Under the pieces are notes generated by a model, which did no database searches, was not told the DNA's origin, and saw only the letters and a list, made by a program, of their open reading frames with translations. The position numbers and the translations under genes are program-made. Below are positions 37,282-46,312 of a stretch of 64,000 nucleotides of DNA, one piece after another (positions within the stretch are counted from its first letter, which is position 1; each line of letters starts with the position of its first letter). The stretch comes from an uncultured bacterium (GTDB taxonomy: Bacteria > Verrucomicrobiota > Lentisphaeria > Victivallales > UBA1829), in NCBI GenBank assembly GCA_902778895.1, contig CACYZF010000001.1, forward strand, positions 62,001 through 126,000, read 5' to 3'.

Positions 37282-38199
37282 ATGAAATCGCTTTCGTTCG
37301 CCGTTTCGTTCGCCGCTATGTTCGCTCTCGTCTCCTGCGCCTCCAACGTGCCGCCGCCGGAGGACGAAAAAGCCGAAGCCTGGACCCCCGGAATCCAGTC
37401 CTCCTATCCCGACTGGCAGCCGCCGGAGGAAATGCCGGACGGAAATCCCGCCTACGCGGAAGCGTTCGGGGAACCGCGTCCGGTCGACGGCAAGGAAACG
37501 GTCGCGGTCGTTGTGGTCGAAGAAACCGTGGAAGCCGCGCCGGTGAAGAAGGTCGATGAGACGCCGGAAGCCGCCAAGCCGCAGACGCAGCCGCCGCAGC
37601 CGGTCGAAGTCAAGCCCGCCGGACCCGCAAAGTTCATGCGCGTCGATGTGTTCCCGGCCGAAGCCGGAGTCGACGGCGTGTATGCAGTCAACGGCGAACG
37701 CGTGAATACCGCCGACCTGAAGACTGCGCTCAATGACGCGTGCAAGGCGAACAAGGATATCGCTGTGATCGTGTACGGCCGTACGGATTCCACCGTGGCC
37801 GACCTGAACGCCGTCGTGGACTATTGCAAGGAAGCCGGCATCACCAAGCTCAACTTGATGACCAACGAGGACATCATGGAGCAGCGCAAGGCCGAAGTCC
37901 GCGCCGCGAAGGGCATCAAGGACGAGCCCGCGAAGGATCAGACGGCCGGTGCGAAGGAAGTCGCCGCTCCCGTTAAGGAAAAACTGGTTGTCGATCCCGA
38001 TCAGCCCTCCACCGAGTACATCGTAAAGGACGGCGACTCCCTCTCCGCGATCGCCAAGGCGCTCTATCACGACGGCGCCGCGTGGGAGATCATCTTCGAC
38101 GCGAACAAAGAACTCCTGAAAGAGAAGCCGAATCTCCTGAAGCCCAAGATGAAACTTGTCATCCCGGCCGTGAAGAAGGTCCCCGTCTCCTCGAAGTAA
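37282..38199 (+). CDS. Lipoprotein with ExbD/TolR-like middle domain and C-terminal LysM
   Basis: ATG 37282 follows CGGAGG; the signal ends FALVSC, a good lipobox, giving 305 residues. Residues 20-110 are a Pro/Glu-rich spacer. The middle (about 115-200, from FMRVDVFPAEAGVDGVYAVNG to EAGITKLNLMT) has the order of the ExbD/TolR periplasmic domain: a short strand, VNGERV, a helix with LKTALNDACKANKDIAVIVYG, and a final KEAGITKLNLMT. No ExbD membrane helix precedes it. The C-terminus (about 255-300) is a LysM peptidoglycan-binding domain (YIVKDGDSLSAIAKALY, then IIFDANKELL, KPKMKLVIP). It may link an envelope motor or division complex to the wall (inference). Confidence 0.8.
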   Translation: MKSLSFAVSFAAMFALVSCASNVPPPEDEKAEAWTPGIQSSYPDWQPPEEMPDGNPAYAEAFGEPRPVDGKETVAVVVVEETVEAAPVKKVDETPEAAKPQTQPPQPVEVKPAGPAKFMRVDVFPAEAGVDGVYAVNGERVNTADLKTALNDACKANKDIAVIVYGRTDSTVADLNAVVDYCKEAGITKLNLMTNEDIMEQRKAEVRAAKGIKDEPAKDQTAGAKEVAAPVKEKLVVDPDQPSTEYIVKDGDSLSAIAKALYHDGAAWEIIFDANKELLKEKPNLLKPKMKLVIPAVKKVPVSSK

Positions 38200-38212
38200 G
38201 TTTTCGTACTCC

Positions 38213-39211
38213 ATGCAATCCACGGAACAGGATCCCGACAACGCTTCCCCCGACAGTAAGACCGGAGGGGGACGCGTCTATTTCGATAGTCCGGGCGCTC
38301 TGGAATCGGCGTTCGCCGGGAACTTGACCGGGAATCTCGCCGCGGCGGAATACGGTCTCGGCGTGAAGTTCGCCTCGCGCGAATCCTGGGCGATGTCCGT
38401 GGAGGATACTCCCGACAAACGCGGCGACGGATTCCTGCGCGAACTCCGCCGCCTTCAGAAAGAACGCGGCCGCTGTCTTGACCAGTCCGAATTCGATCTG
38501 GCGCTGGACGCGTGGCGCGAAGGCCGCGAACAGGATCTCGGCACGTATTTCGCCGAACGCGTCACGGTCGGCCCCGGCAAGAAAGACGTTTCCGCGCGCT
38601 CCCCGAACCAGCTGGCGTATCTGCGCGCGATCCGGAGCAAGGATCTCGTGTTCGGCGTCGGGCCCGCCGGAACCGGAAAGACCTATCTGGCCATGGCGAT
38701 GGCCGTCTCCCTGCTTGTCGCCGGAAAATACAACCGCATTATCCTGACGCGTCCCGCCGTGGAAGCCGGGGAAAACCTCGGATTCCTCCCCGGTACGCTT
38801 CAGGAAAAGATCAATCCGTATCTGCGCCCGCTGCACGACGCGCTCCACGAGATGATGGATTATGCCGCCGCCGAAGAACTGATGTCGCGCGGCGTGATCG
38901 AGGTCGCGCCGCTGGCCTTCATGCGCGGACGCACGCTGAACCATGCGTTCGTGATTCTGGACGAGGCGCAGAACGCCTCCAACGAACAGATGTTCATGTT
39001 CCTGACCCGCCTCGGATTCCACTCGAAGTGCGTGGTCTGCGGGGATCCCTCGCAGGCGGACATCCCGCACGGCCAGTCCGGGTTGCCGCACGCGCTGGAT
39101 TGCCTGTCCGGCATCGACGGCGTGCAGATCTGCCGGTTTGATACACGCGACGTGGTGCGGCATCCGCTGGTGGAAAAGATCATCCGCGCCTATGAGATGA
39201 GCGGAAAGTGA
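38213..39211 (+). CDS. phoH: PhoH-like ATPase
   Basis: The 332-residue protein has a divergent ~110-residue N-terminus, then the PhoH core: ARSPNQLAYLRAIRSKDLVFGVGPAGTGKTYLA (Walker A), TRPAVEAGENLGFLPG, FMRGRTLNHAFVILDEAQNASNEQM (Walker B with DEAQN) and GDPSQADIP. PhoH proteins are predicted RNA-acting ATPases and are very often neighbours of ybeY, as here. It starts the tightly packed phoH-pgpH-ybeY-corC-DUF502-xseA run. Confidence 0.93.
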   Translation: MQSTEQDPDNASPDSKTGGGRVYFDSPGALESAFAGNLTGNLAAAEYGLGVKFASRESWAMSVEDTPDKRGDGFLRELRRLQKERGRCLDQSEFDLALDAWREGREQDLGTYFAERVTVGPGKKDVSARSPNQLAYLRAIRSKDLVFGVGPAGTGKTYLAMAMAVSLLVAGKYNRIILTRPAVEAGENLGFLPGTLQEKINPYLRPLHDALHEMMDYAAAEELMSRGVIEVAPLAFMRGRTLNHAFVILDEAQNASNEQMFMFLTRLGFHSKCVVCGDPSQADIPHGQSGLPHALDCLSGIDGVQICRFDTRDVVRHPLVEKIIRAYEMSGK

Positions 39212-39227
39212 AGAAAGGAATGAAGCA

Positions 39228-41582
39228 ATGACCGAGGAAAAGAAAAGGTCGAAGGAGTTTTTTGAGCTGATTGGCGCATGGCTGCAGCGTTCACGGATCG
39301 TGTCCCTGCTGATGATCCTGATGGTGTTCGGCGCGGCCGTGGCGCTTCTCTGGATCCCGAGCCAGAGCGATCTGCCGTCCATCGAAAAAGGTTCGCAGGC
39401 CGCGCAGGACATCGAGGCCGTCTGCGATTTCTCATACCAGAACAAAAAGGAAGCGACGCGCATCTTCCAGACGTTCGCGCTGGAGTTTCCGCGTTATTTC
39501 CGGCTCGACCCGGAACGCTCGGAAAAGATCATCAAGGGCTATGAGCTCCTGATGCAGGAAGTCCTGCGCCGGTACGCCGCCGAGGAGGAACGCAAGGCGT
39601 ATGCCGCGCCGGAAAATGCCGACCCGGAAACGACCGCGATGGTGCTGTTCGTGCAGGAAATGCCGCATCTCCTTTACTTTTACCTCCGTCAGACCGCGCT
39701 CGACGACGTCCGGAAGGAAAAGGCCGCCGCGCAGGTGGAGGAAATCGTGTTCGGCGGTATCGCGACCCCGGACGAACGGAACAAGGCGCAGCCCTTTACC
39801 GGCAAGCTGTCCGAGGGTGAAGGCGCCAGGACGGTCAACGCGCAGATGAATGCGAAGATACTGGATTCCGATTCGCGGGAAGTCGGTCCGTTCAAACTCA
39901 GCGACCTCCCGACGCCGGAGATCGCCGCCGAGCAGACCGTGAATTCCCTGCTTTCCTCCGTATCCTACGACCAGCGCGTTCCCTACGAGGAACCGCTTCT
40001 GCGGTTTTTCCGGGGCCTGTACGCGGACGGGAACCTGACCTATGATGCGGAACTGAGCAAACAGCGTCTCGACGAGGAGTTCGCGGAGATGCCGAAGGAA
40101 GTCCGCGAACCCGAGATCTTCCACAAGAAAGGCACGATCCTGATCCACAAGAACGAGACGCTGAGCGAAGACCAGGCGGAGATGTACAAGGCGTACCAGA
40201 TCCGCTACAGCGACTACCTCCGCGAACAGCGCACCTGGAGCAATCTCTTCCAGAAAACGATGCTCGTGGCGCTCCTGATCGTGCTTTCCTGCATCTATAT
40301 CGTGCGCGTCCATCCCGAGCTCATCGGCAATAACCGATCCATTTGGCTGATCGGCTTCGTGGTGATCGTTTCCCTGCTGTGCAACCGGCTGTTCATGGAA
40401 GTGTACAACGATTTCGCGCTGGGCAAGGGATATCCTGTCGTGCCGCTGTACCTGGCGATGCCGCTGGCTCTGCCCGCGCTCGTGATCGCCGCGATCTACA
40501 GCGGGCGTTCCGCCGTGTTCGCCGGGCTGTTCGTGGCCGGCGTGTCCGCCGTTGCGCTGGACTTCTCGTTCCCGGCGTTCGCTTCGGGGCTGTTCGTGTG
40601 CGCCGTCGGTACCGTCTGCGTGCGGCAGGTCTACGACTACAAGAAATTCTTCACGCGTTCGTTCTTCTCCTGCGCGGTCACGATGTGCCTGGCCTCGCTG
40701 ATCTTCCAGCAGAATCCCGATTTCCTGACGAGCGTCCGCATGCATGACTGGAACCGCCTGGGATTCAGCCTGGCCGTGCCGCTGACAGCCGGACTTCTGA
40801 CCGCGATGGCCGCCTCCGCGCTGATCATCGCGCTGGAGACCGTGCTGGACGTGACGAGCAACATGTCGTATCTGTCTTTGACCGACCGGAATCATCCTCT
40901 GCTGAAGAAGCTCCAGATGGAGGCTCCCGGCACGTATCACCACTGCGAACGCGTGGCGCTGCTGGCCGAGGAGGCTGCGAACCGCGTGGGCGGCGTCTCC
41001 CTGAAAGCGCAGGCGTATGCGCTGTTCCATGACGTCGGGAAGCTCGCTTCGCCGGAGATGTTCACGGAGAACTCCAACGGCAAAGACATGTACAAGGACC
41101 TGAATCCGGCGGAAAGCGCGGAGATCATCTGCTGCCACGTGGATTTCGGCGTGCAGCTGGCGAAAAAATACAAGCTGAAAACCCCGATCCGCCGCGCCAT
41201 CGAGTGCCATCACGGCAACGACTTCATCTCGTTCTTCTACGAGAAGGAGAAGGAGCGCACGGGGAAGACCCCGTCTGAAGCGCCGTTCCGTTACCCCGGC
41301 CCGCTGCCGGAGGAGAAGGAATGCGTGATCCTGATGCTGGCCGACTGCTGCGAGGCGGCGGTCTGTTCGCTGTCCGACCCGACCGAGGAAAACGTGCGCG
41401 CCCTGGTGGAAAAGATATTCAACGGTAAACTCCAGCGCAAACAGCTGGATGCCGCGCGCATTACGCTGGAACAGCTCACGCAGATCCGCGAATCGTTCCT
41501 GAAGACGTTCAAATCCATGAACCATACACGCGTTTCCTACTCGCGGGCGAAGACGGAACCGTCCGGGGAGAAGAAATCATGA
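39228..41582 (+). CDS. pgpH: 7TM-HD cyclic di-AMP phosphodiesterase-like protein (PgpH family)
   Basis: The 784-residue protein has one N-terminal helix, a ~280-residue extracytoplasmic region (7TMR-HDED), about seven membrane helices (residues 340-545) and a cytosolic HD domain. The HD part reads MEAPGTYHHCERVALLAEEAA, LFHDVGKLASPEMFTEN, and ESAEIICCHVDFG, giving the metal His/Asp set. In Listeria and others PgpH hydrolyses cyclic di-AMP; the same family sits beside phoH and ybeY in many phyla. No diadenylate cyclase gene is in the window. The ybeY start overlaps its stop by four bases. Confidence 0.92.
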   Translation: MTEEKKRSKEFFELIGAWLQRSRIVSLLMILMVFGAAVALLWIPSQSDLPSIEKGSQAAQDIEAVCDFSYQNKKEATRIFQTFALEFPRYFRLDPERSEKIIKGYELLMQEVLRRYAAEEERKAYAAPENADPETTAMVLFVQEMPHLLYFYLRQTALDDVRKEKAAAQVEEIVFGGIATPDERNKAQPFTGKLSEGEGARTVNAQMNAKILDSDSREVGPFKLSDLPTPEIAAEQTVNSLLSSVSYDQRVPYEEPLLRFFRGLYADGNLTYDAELSKQRLDEEFAEMPKEVREPEIFHKKGTILIHKNETLSEDQAEMYKAYQIRYSDYLREQRTWSNLFQKTMLVALLIVLSCIYIVRVHPELIGNNRSIWLIGFVVIVSLLCNRLFMEVYNDFALGKGYPVVPLYLAMPLALPALVIAAIYSGRSAVFAGLFVAGVSAVALDFSFPAFASGLFVCAVGTVCVRQVYDYKKFFTRSFFSCAVTMCLASLIFQQNPDFLTSVRMHDWNRLGFSLAVPLTAGLLTAMAASALIIALETVLDVTSNMSYLSLTDRNHPLLKKLQMEAPGTYHHCERVALLAEEAANRVGGVSLKAQAYALFHDVGKLASPEMFTENSNGKDMYKDLNPAESAEIICCHVDFGVQLAKKYKLKTPIRRAIECHHGNDFISFFYEKEKERTGKTPSEAPFRYPGPLPEEKECVILMLADCCEAAVCSLSDPTEENVRALVEKIFNGKLQRKQLDAARITLEQLTQIRESFLKTFKSMNHTRVSYSRAKTEPSGEKKS

Positions 41583-42100
41583 AGGCCGTTACCATCTGGC
41601 GCGCTGGCAAATGCTTTCCCGCTCCGTCCCGTGCCCGTCTCCGCAGGATGACCGCCGCGGCGGCCGGGCTCGCCGGACTTCGCGACGTCCCCGGCGGCGT
41701 CTGCGTGTCGTTTCTGTCTCCGGCGGGTATCGAACGCGTGAACGAGGTTTTCCTGGGGCATCACGGCCCGACGGATGTGATCAGCTTCGATTATCGCGCG
41801 GAGGACGATCCGGGATTCGATGCGGAAACGGATGCGTTCGAGGCGGCGGACGACGCCGATCCTTCCATCGAGCTGATCGTCTGTCCCGCCGTGGCCTACG
41901 AACAGGCCGTGAAACGCGGGCTCCCGTATGCCGAGGAAGTAGCGCTGTACGTGGCGCACGGTCTGCTGCACGCCGCCGGATACGACGATCTGAACCCGAA
42001 GGCGAAACGCGTGATGCGGCGCGCCGAGAAGCGCGTGATGGCCGGGCTCCGCAAGGCCGGGCTCATCCCGCCGATGGAACATAAGGATATCGAAGAATGA
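41579..42100 (+). CDS. ybeY: Endoribonuclease YbeY, variant metal site
   Basis: The 173-residue protein has TDVISFDY in the N-terminal half and the metal motif VAHGLLHAAGYDDLNPKAK near residues 128-146. YbeY takes part in 16S rRNA 3' maturation and ribosome quality control. The standard motif is HGxLHLxGYDH; here the third ligand is Asp. I believe Asp variants occur in PVC-type YbeY but cannot check. The ATGA overlap with pgpH and again with the next gene shows tight coupling. Confidence 0.9.
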   Translation: MKAVTIWRAGKCFPAPSRARLRRMTAAAAGLAGLRDVPGGVCVSFLSPAGIERVNEVFLGHHGPTDVISFDYRAEDDPGFDAETDAFEAADDADPSIELIVCPAVAYEQAVKRGLPYAEEVALYVAHGLLHAAGYDDLNPKAKRVMRRAEKRVMAGLRKAGLIPPMEHKDIEE

Positions 42101-43377
42101 ACTTGGCTCTCCTCATTCTCTGCTCGATCTTATATCTTTGGATCACCGCCGCGTTCGAGGCGTTCTCCGCGCTGACAGGCGGACGCATCCTGAAAGTGGC
42201 CGAACGCGACCGCAAGTTCGCGGAACAGCTGGAGGAATGGCACGACCGGGAGGAATCCCTGCGCGCGCTGCTGAAGCTGATCCTGTGCGTGCTGGCGGCG
42301 TTCGCCGGCGTGCTTGCGATGGAGTGGACGGGTGCGATCGCGCCGGAATTCGCGCACCACTGGGGGTGGCTGGTCATCATGGGCGCGGTCACGCTTCTGA
42401 CCGTGATTTCCGAGCTCGCCGCCCGTCTCGTGCTTCTGCGTTTCGACCTCGCCGTCCTGAAATTCACGATCCCGATTGTCGCGAGCAAGTTCTTCCATCC
42501 GCTCGCCGCGCTGATCGAAAAAGTGACGACCGCGGGCGATGACTGGCATAGGGCGGACGCCCCGGACGAAATGGCCTCCGCCGAAGACGAGATCATGAAC
42601 CTGGTGGACGGCCCGGATGATGACGAGGACGACAGTCTGGAGGAAGAGGAAAAGCAGATGATCCGCGGCATCCTGGAACTCGGCGAGATGAAGGTTCGCG
42701 AGATCATGACGCCGCGTGTGGACCTGGAGGCGATCCCCGCCTCAGCGAGCATCGCCGACGCAAAGCGCCTCTTCGTCAAATCCGGCCACAGCCGCATCCC
42801 CGTGTACGATGCGAACCTGGACGACGTGAAGGGCATCCTGTACGCGAAGGACTTCATCGACGAGCACAGTCTGGAGGGCAAGACGCTGACCGAACTGGCG
42901 CGTCCGCCGATCTTCATCCCGGAGACCAAGGAAGTGTCCGACTTGCTTCGCCAGATCAAGCGTACGAGCAATCATTTCGCCGTCATCATCGACGAATACG
43001 GCGGAACCTCGGGCGTCGTTACGTTCGAGGACATCATCGAGGAGATCGTGGGCGAGATCCACGACGAATACGACACCGCCGAGGACTTCGAGGATCCTCC
43101 CGAACACCTGCCGGACGGATCCGTGATCCTGGACGCCCGCACGCTCGTGGACGACGTGAATACCGAGGCGGGGATCGCGATCGAGGATTCCGAGGAGGCC
43201 GACACGATCGGCGGTTACATTTGCGCCCGTCTGGGACGCATCCCGCGCGCGAGGGAAGTCTACGAGGAGCCGGGCGTATTCCGCGCCACGATCCTTGCGG
43301 CGGATTCGCGCACGGTCCGCAAGCTGAAACTTGAACCGATTCAGGAAAAAGAGGGGGACACCGGCGATGCCGAATAA
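42097..43377 (+). CDS. CNNM/CBS-pair transporter-associated protein (CorC/HlyC family)
   Basis: The 426-residue protein has an N-terminal CNNM-type membrane part with three or four helices (to about 150), an acidic patch, and a CBS pair. KQMIRGILELGEMKVREIMTPRVDLEAI is the family signature before CBS1, FVKSGHSRIPVYD and FAVIIDEYGGTSGVVTFEDIIEEIVGEI mark CBS1 and CBS2. A CorC_HlyC domain ends the protein. Members act in Mg2+/Co2+ handling at the inner membrane. It lies in the usual phoH-ybeY-corC neighbourhood. Confidence 0.92.
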   Translation: MNLALLILCSILYLWITAAFEAFSALTGGRILKVAERDRKFAEQLEEWHDREESLRALLKLILCVLAAFAGVLAMEWTGAIAPEFAHHWGWLVIMGAVTLLTVISELAARLVLLRFDLAVLKFTIPIVASKFFHPLAALIEKVTTAGDDWHRADAPDEMASAEDEIMNLVDGPDDDEDDSLEEEEKQMIRGILELGEMKVREIMTPRVDLEAIPASASIADAKRLFVKSGHSRIPVYDANLDDVKGILYAKDFIDEHSLEGKTLTELARPPIFIPETKEVSDLLRQIKRTSNHFAVIIDEYGGTSGVVTFEDIIEEIVGEIHDEYDTAEDFEDPPEHLPDGSVILDARTLVDDVNTEAGIAIEDSEEADTIGGYICARLGRIPRAREVYEEPGVFRATILAADSRTVRKLKLEPIQEKEGDTGDAE

Positions 43378-44071
43378 AACGGAACCGAAAAAGAAACATT
43401 TCCAGTTCTTCCGCAACATGATCGTGACCGGTCTTCTCGTGGCGGTCCCGATCGTGCTGTCGCTCTGGGTGGCCTGGTATCTGTACTCCCGCCTCACGGG
43501 CTGGGGGCTCACGCTCGCCGATTCCCTGGAGCTGATGGCCGAACTTCCGCCCTTCTGGCGTACGCAGATCATCCGCATCCTGGCGCTGATCGTCGTGCTG
43601 GGCGTGCTGTTCTTCCTGGGCGTGCTCACGAAGATCACCCTCGGCCGCAAGGTCATCGAAAAGGCGCAGGCGCTGCTCCTGAAACTTCCGCTCGTCAACT
43701 TCATCTATTCGACCTGCAAGCAGATCGGCGACACGATCATGTCCTCGAAAAAAGGCAGCATGTTCCAGCAGGTCGTGCTGTTCGAGTACCCCCGCAAGGG
43801 CTGCTGGGCGATCGGGTTCCTGACCAATGAAAACACGCCCGAAAACAGCGAGGCGGCGCGCCGTCTCGGCAAGGGCGACCTGATCAGCGTCTTCATGCCG
43901 ACCACGCCGAACCCGACAAGCGGATTCCTGATGCTGATCCCGCGCGAGGAGTGCATCCTGCTCGACATGAGCGTGTCCGACGCCATGCGCCTGATCGTGA
44001 GCTGCGGCGCGATCCTGCCCGGCTCCGAACCCGAAGACGAATCCGGGGAAAAGTCCGGCGATGTGGAGTGA
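43367..44071 (+). CDS. DUF502 membrane protein
   Basis: I place the start at ATG 43367 (GAGGGGG upstream), 11 nt inside the end of the previous gene, giving 234 residues. It has two membrane helices (about 18-42 and 68-95) followed by a soluble part with KLPLVNFIYSTCKQIGDTI, QQVVLFEYPRKGCWAIGFLT and FMPTTPNPTSGFLMLIPREE. These are DUF502 signatures. The function is unknown; plant relatives (COV proteins) act in membrane traffic. Overlaps on both sides mean it is made together with corC and xseA. Confidence 0.92.
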   Translation: MPNKTEPKKKHFQFFRNMIVTGLLVAVPIVLSLWVAWYLYSRLTGWGLTLADSLELMAELPPFWRTQIIRILALIVVLGVLFFLGVLTKITLGRKVIEKAQALLLKLPLVNFIYSTCKQIGDTIMSSKKGSMFQQVVLFEYPRKGCWAIGFLTNENTPENSEAARRLGKGDLISVFMPTTPNPTSGFLMLIPREECILLDMSVSDAMRLIVSCGAILPGSEPEDESGEKSGDVE

Positions 44072-45365
44072 ACCGGAACAATCGTCCGGCATGGCCGCCG
44101 GGGAACGCCCCTGGACCGTCACCGAGCTGAACGACGCGGTCCGCACGATCCTCGAAGGCTCGTTCCGCCCGTTCTGGCTGACCGGCGAGGTCGGCTCGTA
44201 CAATCCGTACCGCTCGGGGCACGTTTACCTCACGTTGAAGGACGCGGCGTCGCAGGTGCGCGCGGTGTTTTTCAGCGGCTCGGAGGTGTGCCGCAGGCTC
44301 GGACTGAAGGTCGGCGACCAGGTCGAAGCGTTCGGTTCGCTGTCGCTCTACACGCAGCGCGGCGACTTCCAGTTCTACATCAAAAAACTCCAGCTGTGCG
44401 GGGTAGGGGATCTGCACCGTCAGTTCGCGCTTTTGAAGGAAAAATTAGCCGAGGAAGGGCTTTTCGCCCCCGAACACAAGAAACCCATTCCGTATCTGCC
44501 GCGGCGCATCGGCGTCATCAGCTCGCCCATGGGCGCGGCCGTGAAGGACTTCATGAAGATCGCCCTCGCGCGGTTCCCGAACCTCGAAATTCGCCTCTGT
44601 CCCGCCCCCGTGCAGGGCAAGGGCGCGGCGGAAAAACTTGCGCGCGCGGTCCGGTTTTTCAACCGGGTGGGCGGCGTGGAGGTGATCGTGCTGACCCGGG
44701 GCGGCGGTTCGATGGAGGACCTGTGGCCGTTTAACGAAGAGGTCCTGGCGCGCGCGATCTACGCCTCGAAGATACCCGTGGTGAGCGCGGTCGGGCATGA
44801 GATCGACTTCACCATTTCGGATTTCGTCGCCGACATGCGTGCGCCGACGCCGAGCGGGGCGGCGGAACAGCTGATCCCGGAGAAACGCGTGCTTCTCGAC
44901 TCGCTGGACGACCTGAAAGCGAGGATGAATACGGCGGCCGCGTACGCCGTGGAACGGTCCGCCGGACGCCTCGCGCACGTGATGGGCTCGAAGGTGTTCC
45001 GCGACTCCATGCGCCTGGCGCTGGAACGCATGCAGCGTGTGGACATGCTCATGCAGAGCGCGTCCGCCGCGCTGCTGCGCCGTGCCGATGCCGCCACGCA
45101 CCGTCTGGAACGCGTCCGCGCCGAGTTCGACGCCTACGACCCGTTCCGGATCCTGAAACGCGGCTACGTCTATCTGACGGAACCCGGCACGGGGCGTCAG
45201 ATCACGGGCATCGGCGGACTTCAGTCGGGACAGCGCGTACGCGCGATCCTGGCGGACGGCGCCGCCGATCTGGATGTCCGGAGCGTCCGCGAGGCCGAGG
45301 CCGGGAAAAACGGCCGCCGCGACCTGCTGCCGCTCATTACGGCGAACCCCGAAGCAACGAATTAG
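44061..45365 (+). CDS. xseA: Exodeoxyribonuclease VII large subunit
   Basis: The 434-residue protein has an N-terminal OB domain (WTVTELNDAVRTILEGSF, FWLTGEVGSYNPYRSGHVYLTLKD), the catalytic core (PRRIGVISSPMGAAVKDFM, LTRGGGSMEDLWPFNEE, VVSAVGHEIDFTISDFVAD, MRAPTPSGAAEQLIP) and a long coiled coil, ending RILKRGYVYLT. It degrades single-stranded DNA to oligonucleotides with the small subunit XseB. The xseB gene is often adjacent but is not seen here. It overlaps the DUF502 stop. Confidence 0.95.
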   Translation: MWSEPEQSSGMAAGERPWTVTELNDAVRTILEGSFRPFWLTGEVGSYNPYRSGHVYLTLKDAASQVRAVFFSGSEVCRRLGLKVGDQVEAFGSLSLYTQRGDFQFYIKKLQLCGVGDLHRQFALLKEKLAEEGLFAPEHKKPIPYLPRRIGVISSPMGAAVKDFMKIALARFPNLEIRLCPAPVQGKGAAEKLARAVRFFNRVGGVEVIVLTRGGGSMEDLWPFNEEVLARAIYASKIPVVSAVGHEIDFTISDFVADMRAPTPSGAAEQLIPEKRVLLDSLDDLKARMNTAAAYAVERSAGRLAHVMGSKVFRDSMRLALERMQRVDMLMQSASAALLRRADAATHRLERVRAEFDAYDPFRILKRGYVYLTEPGTGRQITGIGGLQSGQRVRAILADGAADLDVRSVREAEAGKNGRRDLLPLITANPEATN

Positions 45366-45391
45366 ATGAATCAACGGGAAAGGAGCGTCCC

Positions 45392-46303
45392 ATGAGCTTT
45401 TCTTTCAGAATGAAACCGGTTGTTCTTATGACCGCCGCGGCTGCGGCGTTGTGCTTTGTCGCCGCGCTGGACCTGTCCGGTGCGCAGATATCGAAGGACG
45501 CCGAAAAGGACCTGATCCGTGTGGCGACCTACAACGTGCGCGGACCGAACGACCGTGCGCCGAACTCGTGGCGGGACCGCCTGCCGCGCATGGTGAAGAC
45601 CATCCGCGACAACAAGTTCGAGCTGATCGGCACGCAGGAAACGCTCTCCGGCCCGATCAAGGATCTGGCGGAAGCGCTCAAGTTCAGTTATTTCGGCGTC
45701 GGCCGCGACAAGCGCAAGGGCGACGAGCACAACGTCATCTTCTACGATCCGGAACGCTTCGAGATGATCTCGCAGGAGACGTTCTGGCTCTCCGACGAAC
45801 CCACGATGCCCGGTTCCTCCAGCTGGGATTCCGGATGTCCGCGCATCTGCACGTGGGGGCTTTTGCTCGACCGCAGGACCGGGAAACGCTTCGTCATCGC
45901 GAACACGCACCTCGACAACCGGAGCGCGATGGCGCGGATCCAGGGGATCAACGTGCTCCTCACCCGCCTCGCGCCCATGATCGAGAAATACCCGTTCATC
46001 CTCACAGGCGACTTCAATTCCACCGCCGATGACACGCCCGTGCGGCGCGTGCTCGGCGTGCTGCGGGATTCGCGCACCGTGTCCGAGACCGACCACTACG
46101 GCGCGGGCGACGAGACGTTCCACGATTTCCACGAGAACCGCAAGGACCGTTCCCACCGGAAGCCGATCGACTTCATCTTCGTGAACAACCGCGTGCGCGT
46201 GCTGTCCCACGGCACGATCAACGATTTCCGCAACGGCCTTGCGTCGTCCGACCACTTCCCCGTTACGGTCGAGATCGTCCTGCTCGACACCCCGGAGCAA
46301 TAA
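45392..46303 (+). CDS. Exported endonuclease/exonuclease/phosphatase-family protein
   Basis: The 303-residue protein has an N-terminal signal or anchor (VVLMTAAAAALCFVAALDL) and an EEP domain: IRVATYNVRGPNDR, LIGTQET, NTHLDNRSAMAR, ILTGDFNST and a closing SSDHFPVTVEI. All metal and catalytic residues (Asn, Glu, His, Asp, Asn, Asp, His) are visible. Substrates of such exported members vary (DNA, phospholipid, inositol phosphates) and cannot be decided. AAGGAG lies before the ATG. It converges on hrpB with only 9 nt between. Confidence 0.88.
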   Translation: MSFSFRMKPVVLMTAAAAALCFVAALDLSGAQISKDAEKDLIRVATYNVRGPNDRAPNSWRDRLPRMVKTIRDNKFELIGTQETLSGPIKDLAEALKFSYFGVGRDKRKGDEHNVIFYDPERFEMISQETFWLSDEPTMPGSSSWDSGCPRICTWGLLLDRRTGKRFVIANTHLDNRSAMARIQGINVLLTRLAPMIEKYPFILTGDFNSTADDTPVRRVLGVLRDSRTVSETDHYGAGDETFHDFHENRKDRSHRKPIDFIFVNNRVRVLSHGTINDFRNGLASSDHFPVTVEIVLLDTPEQ

Positions 46304-46312
46304 GAGCCGGGT

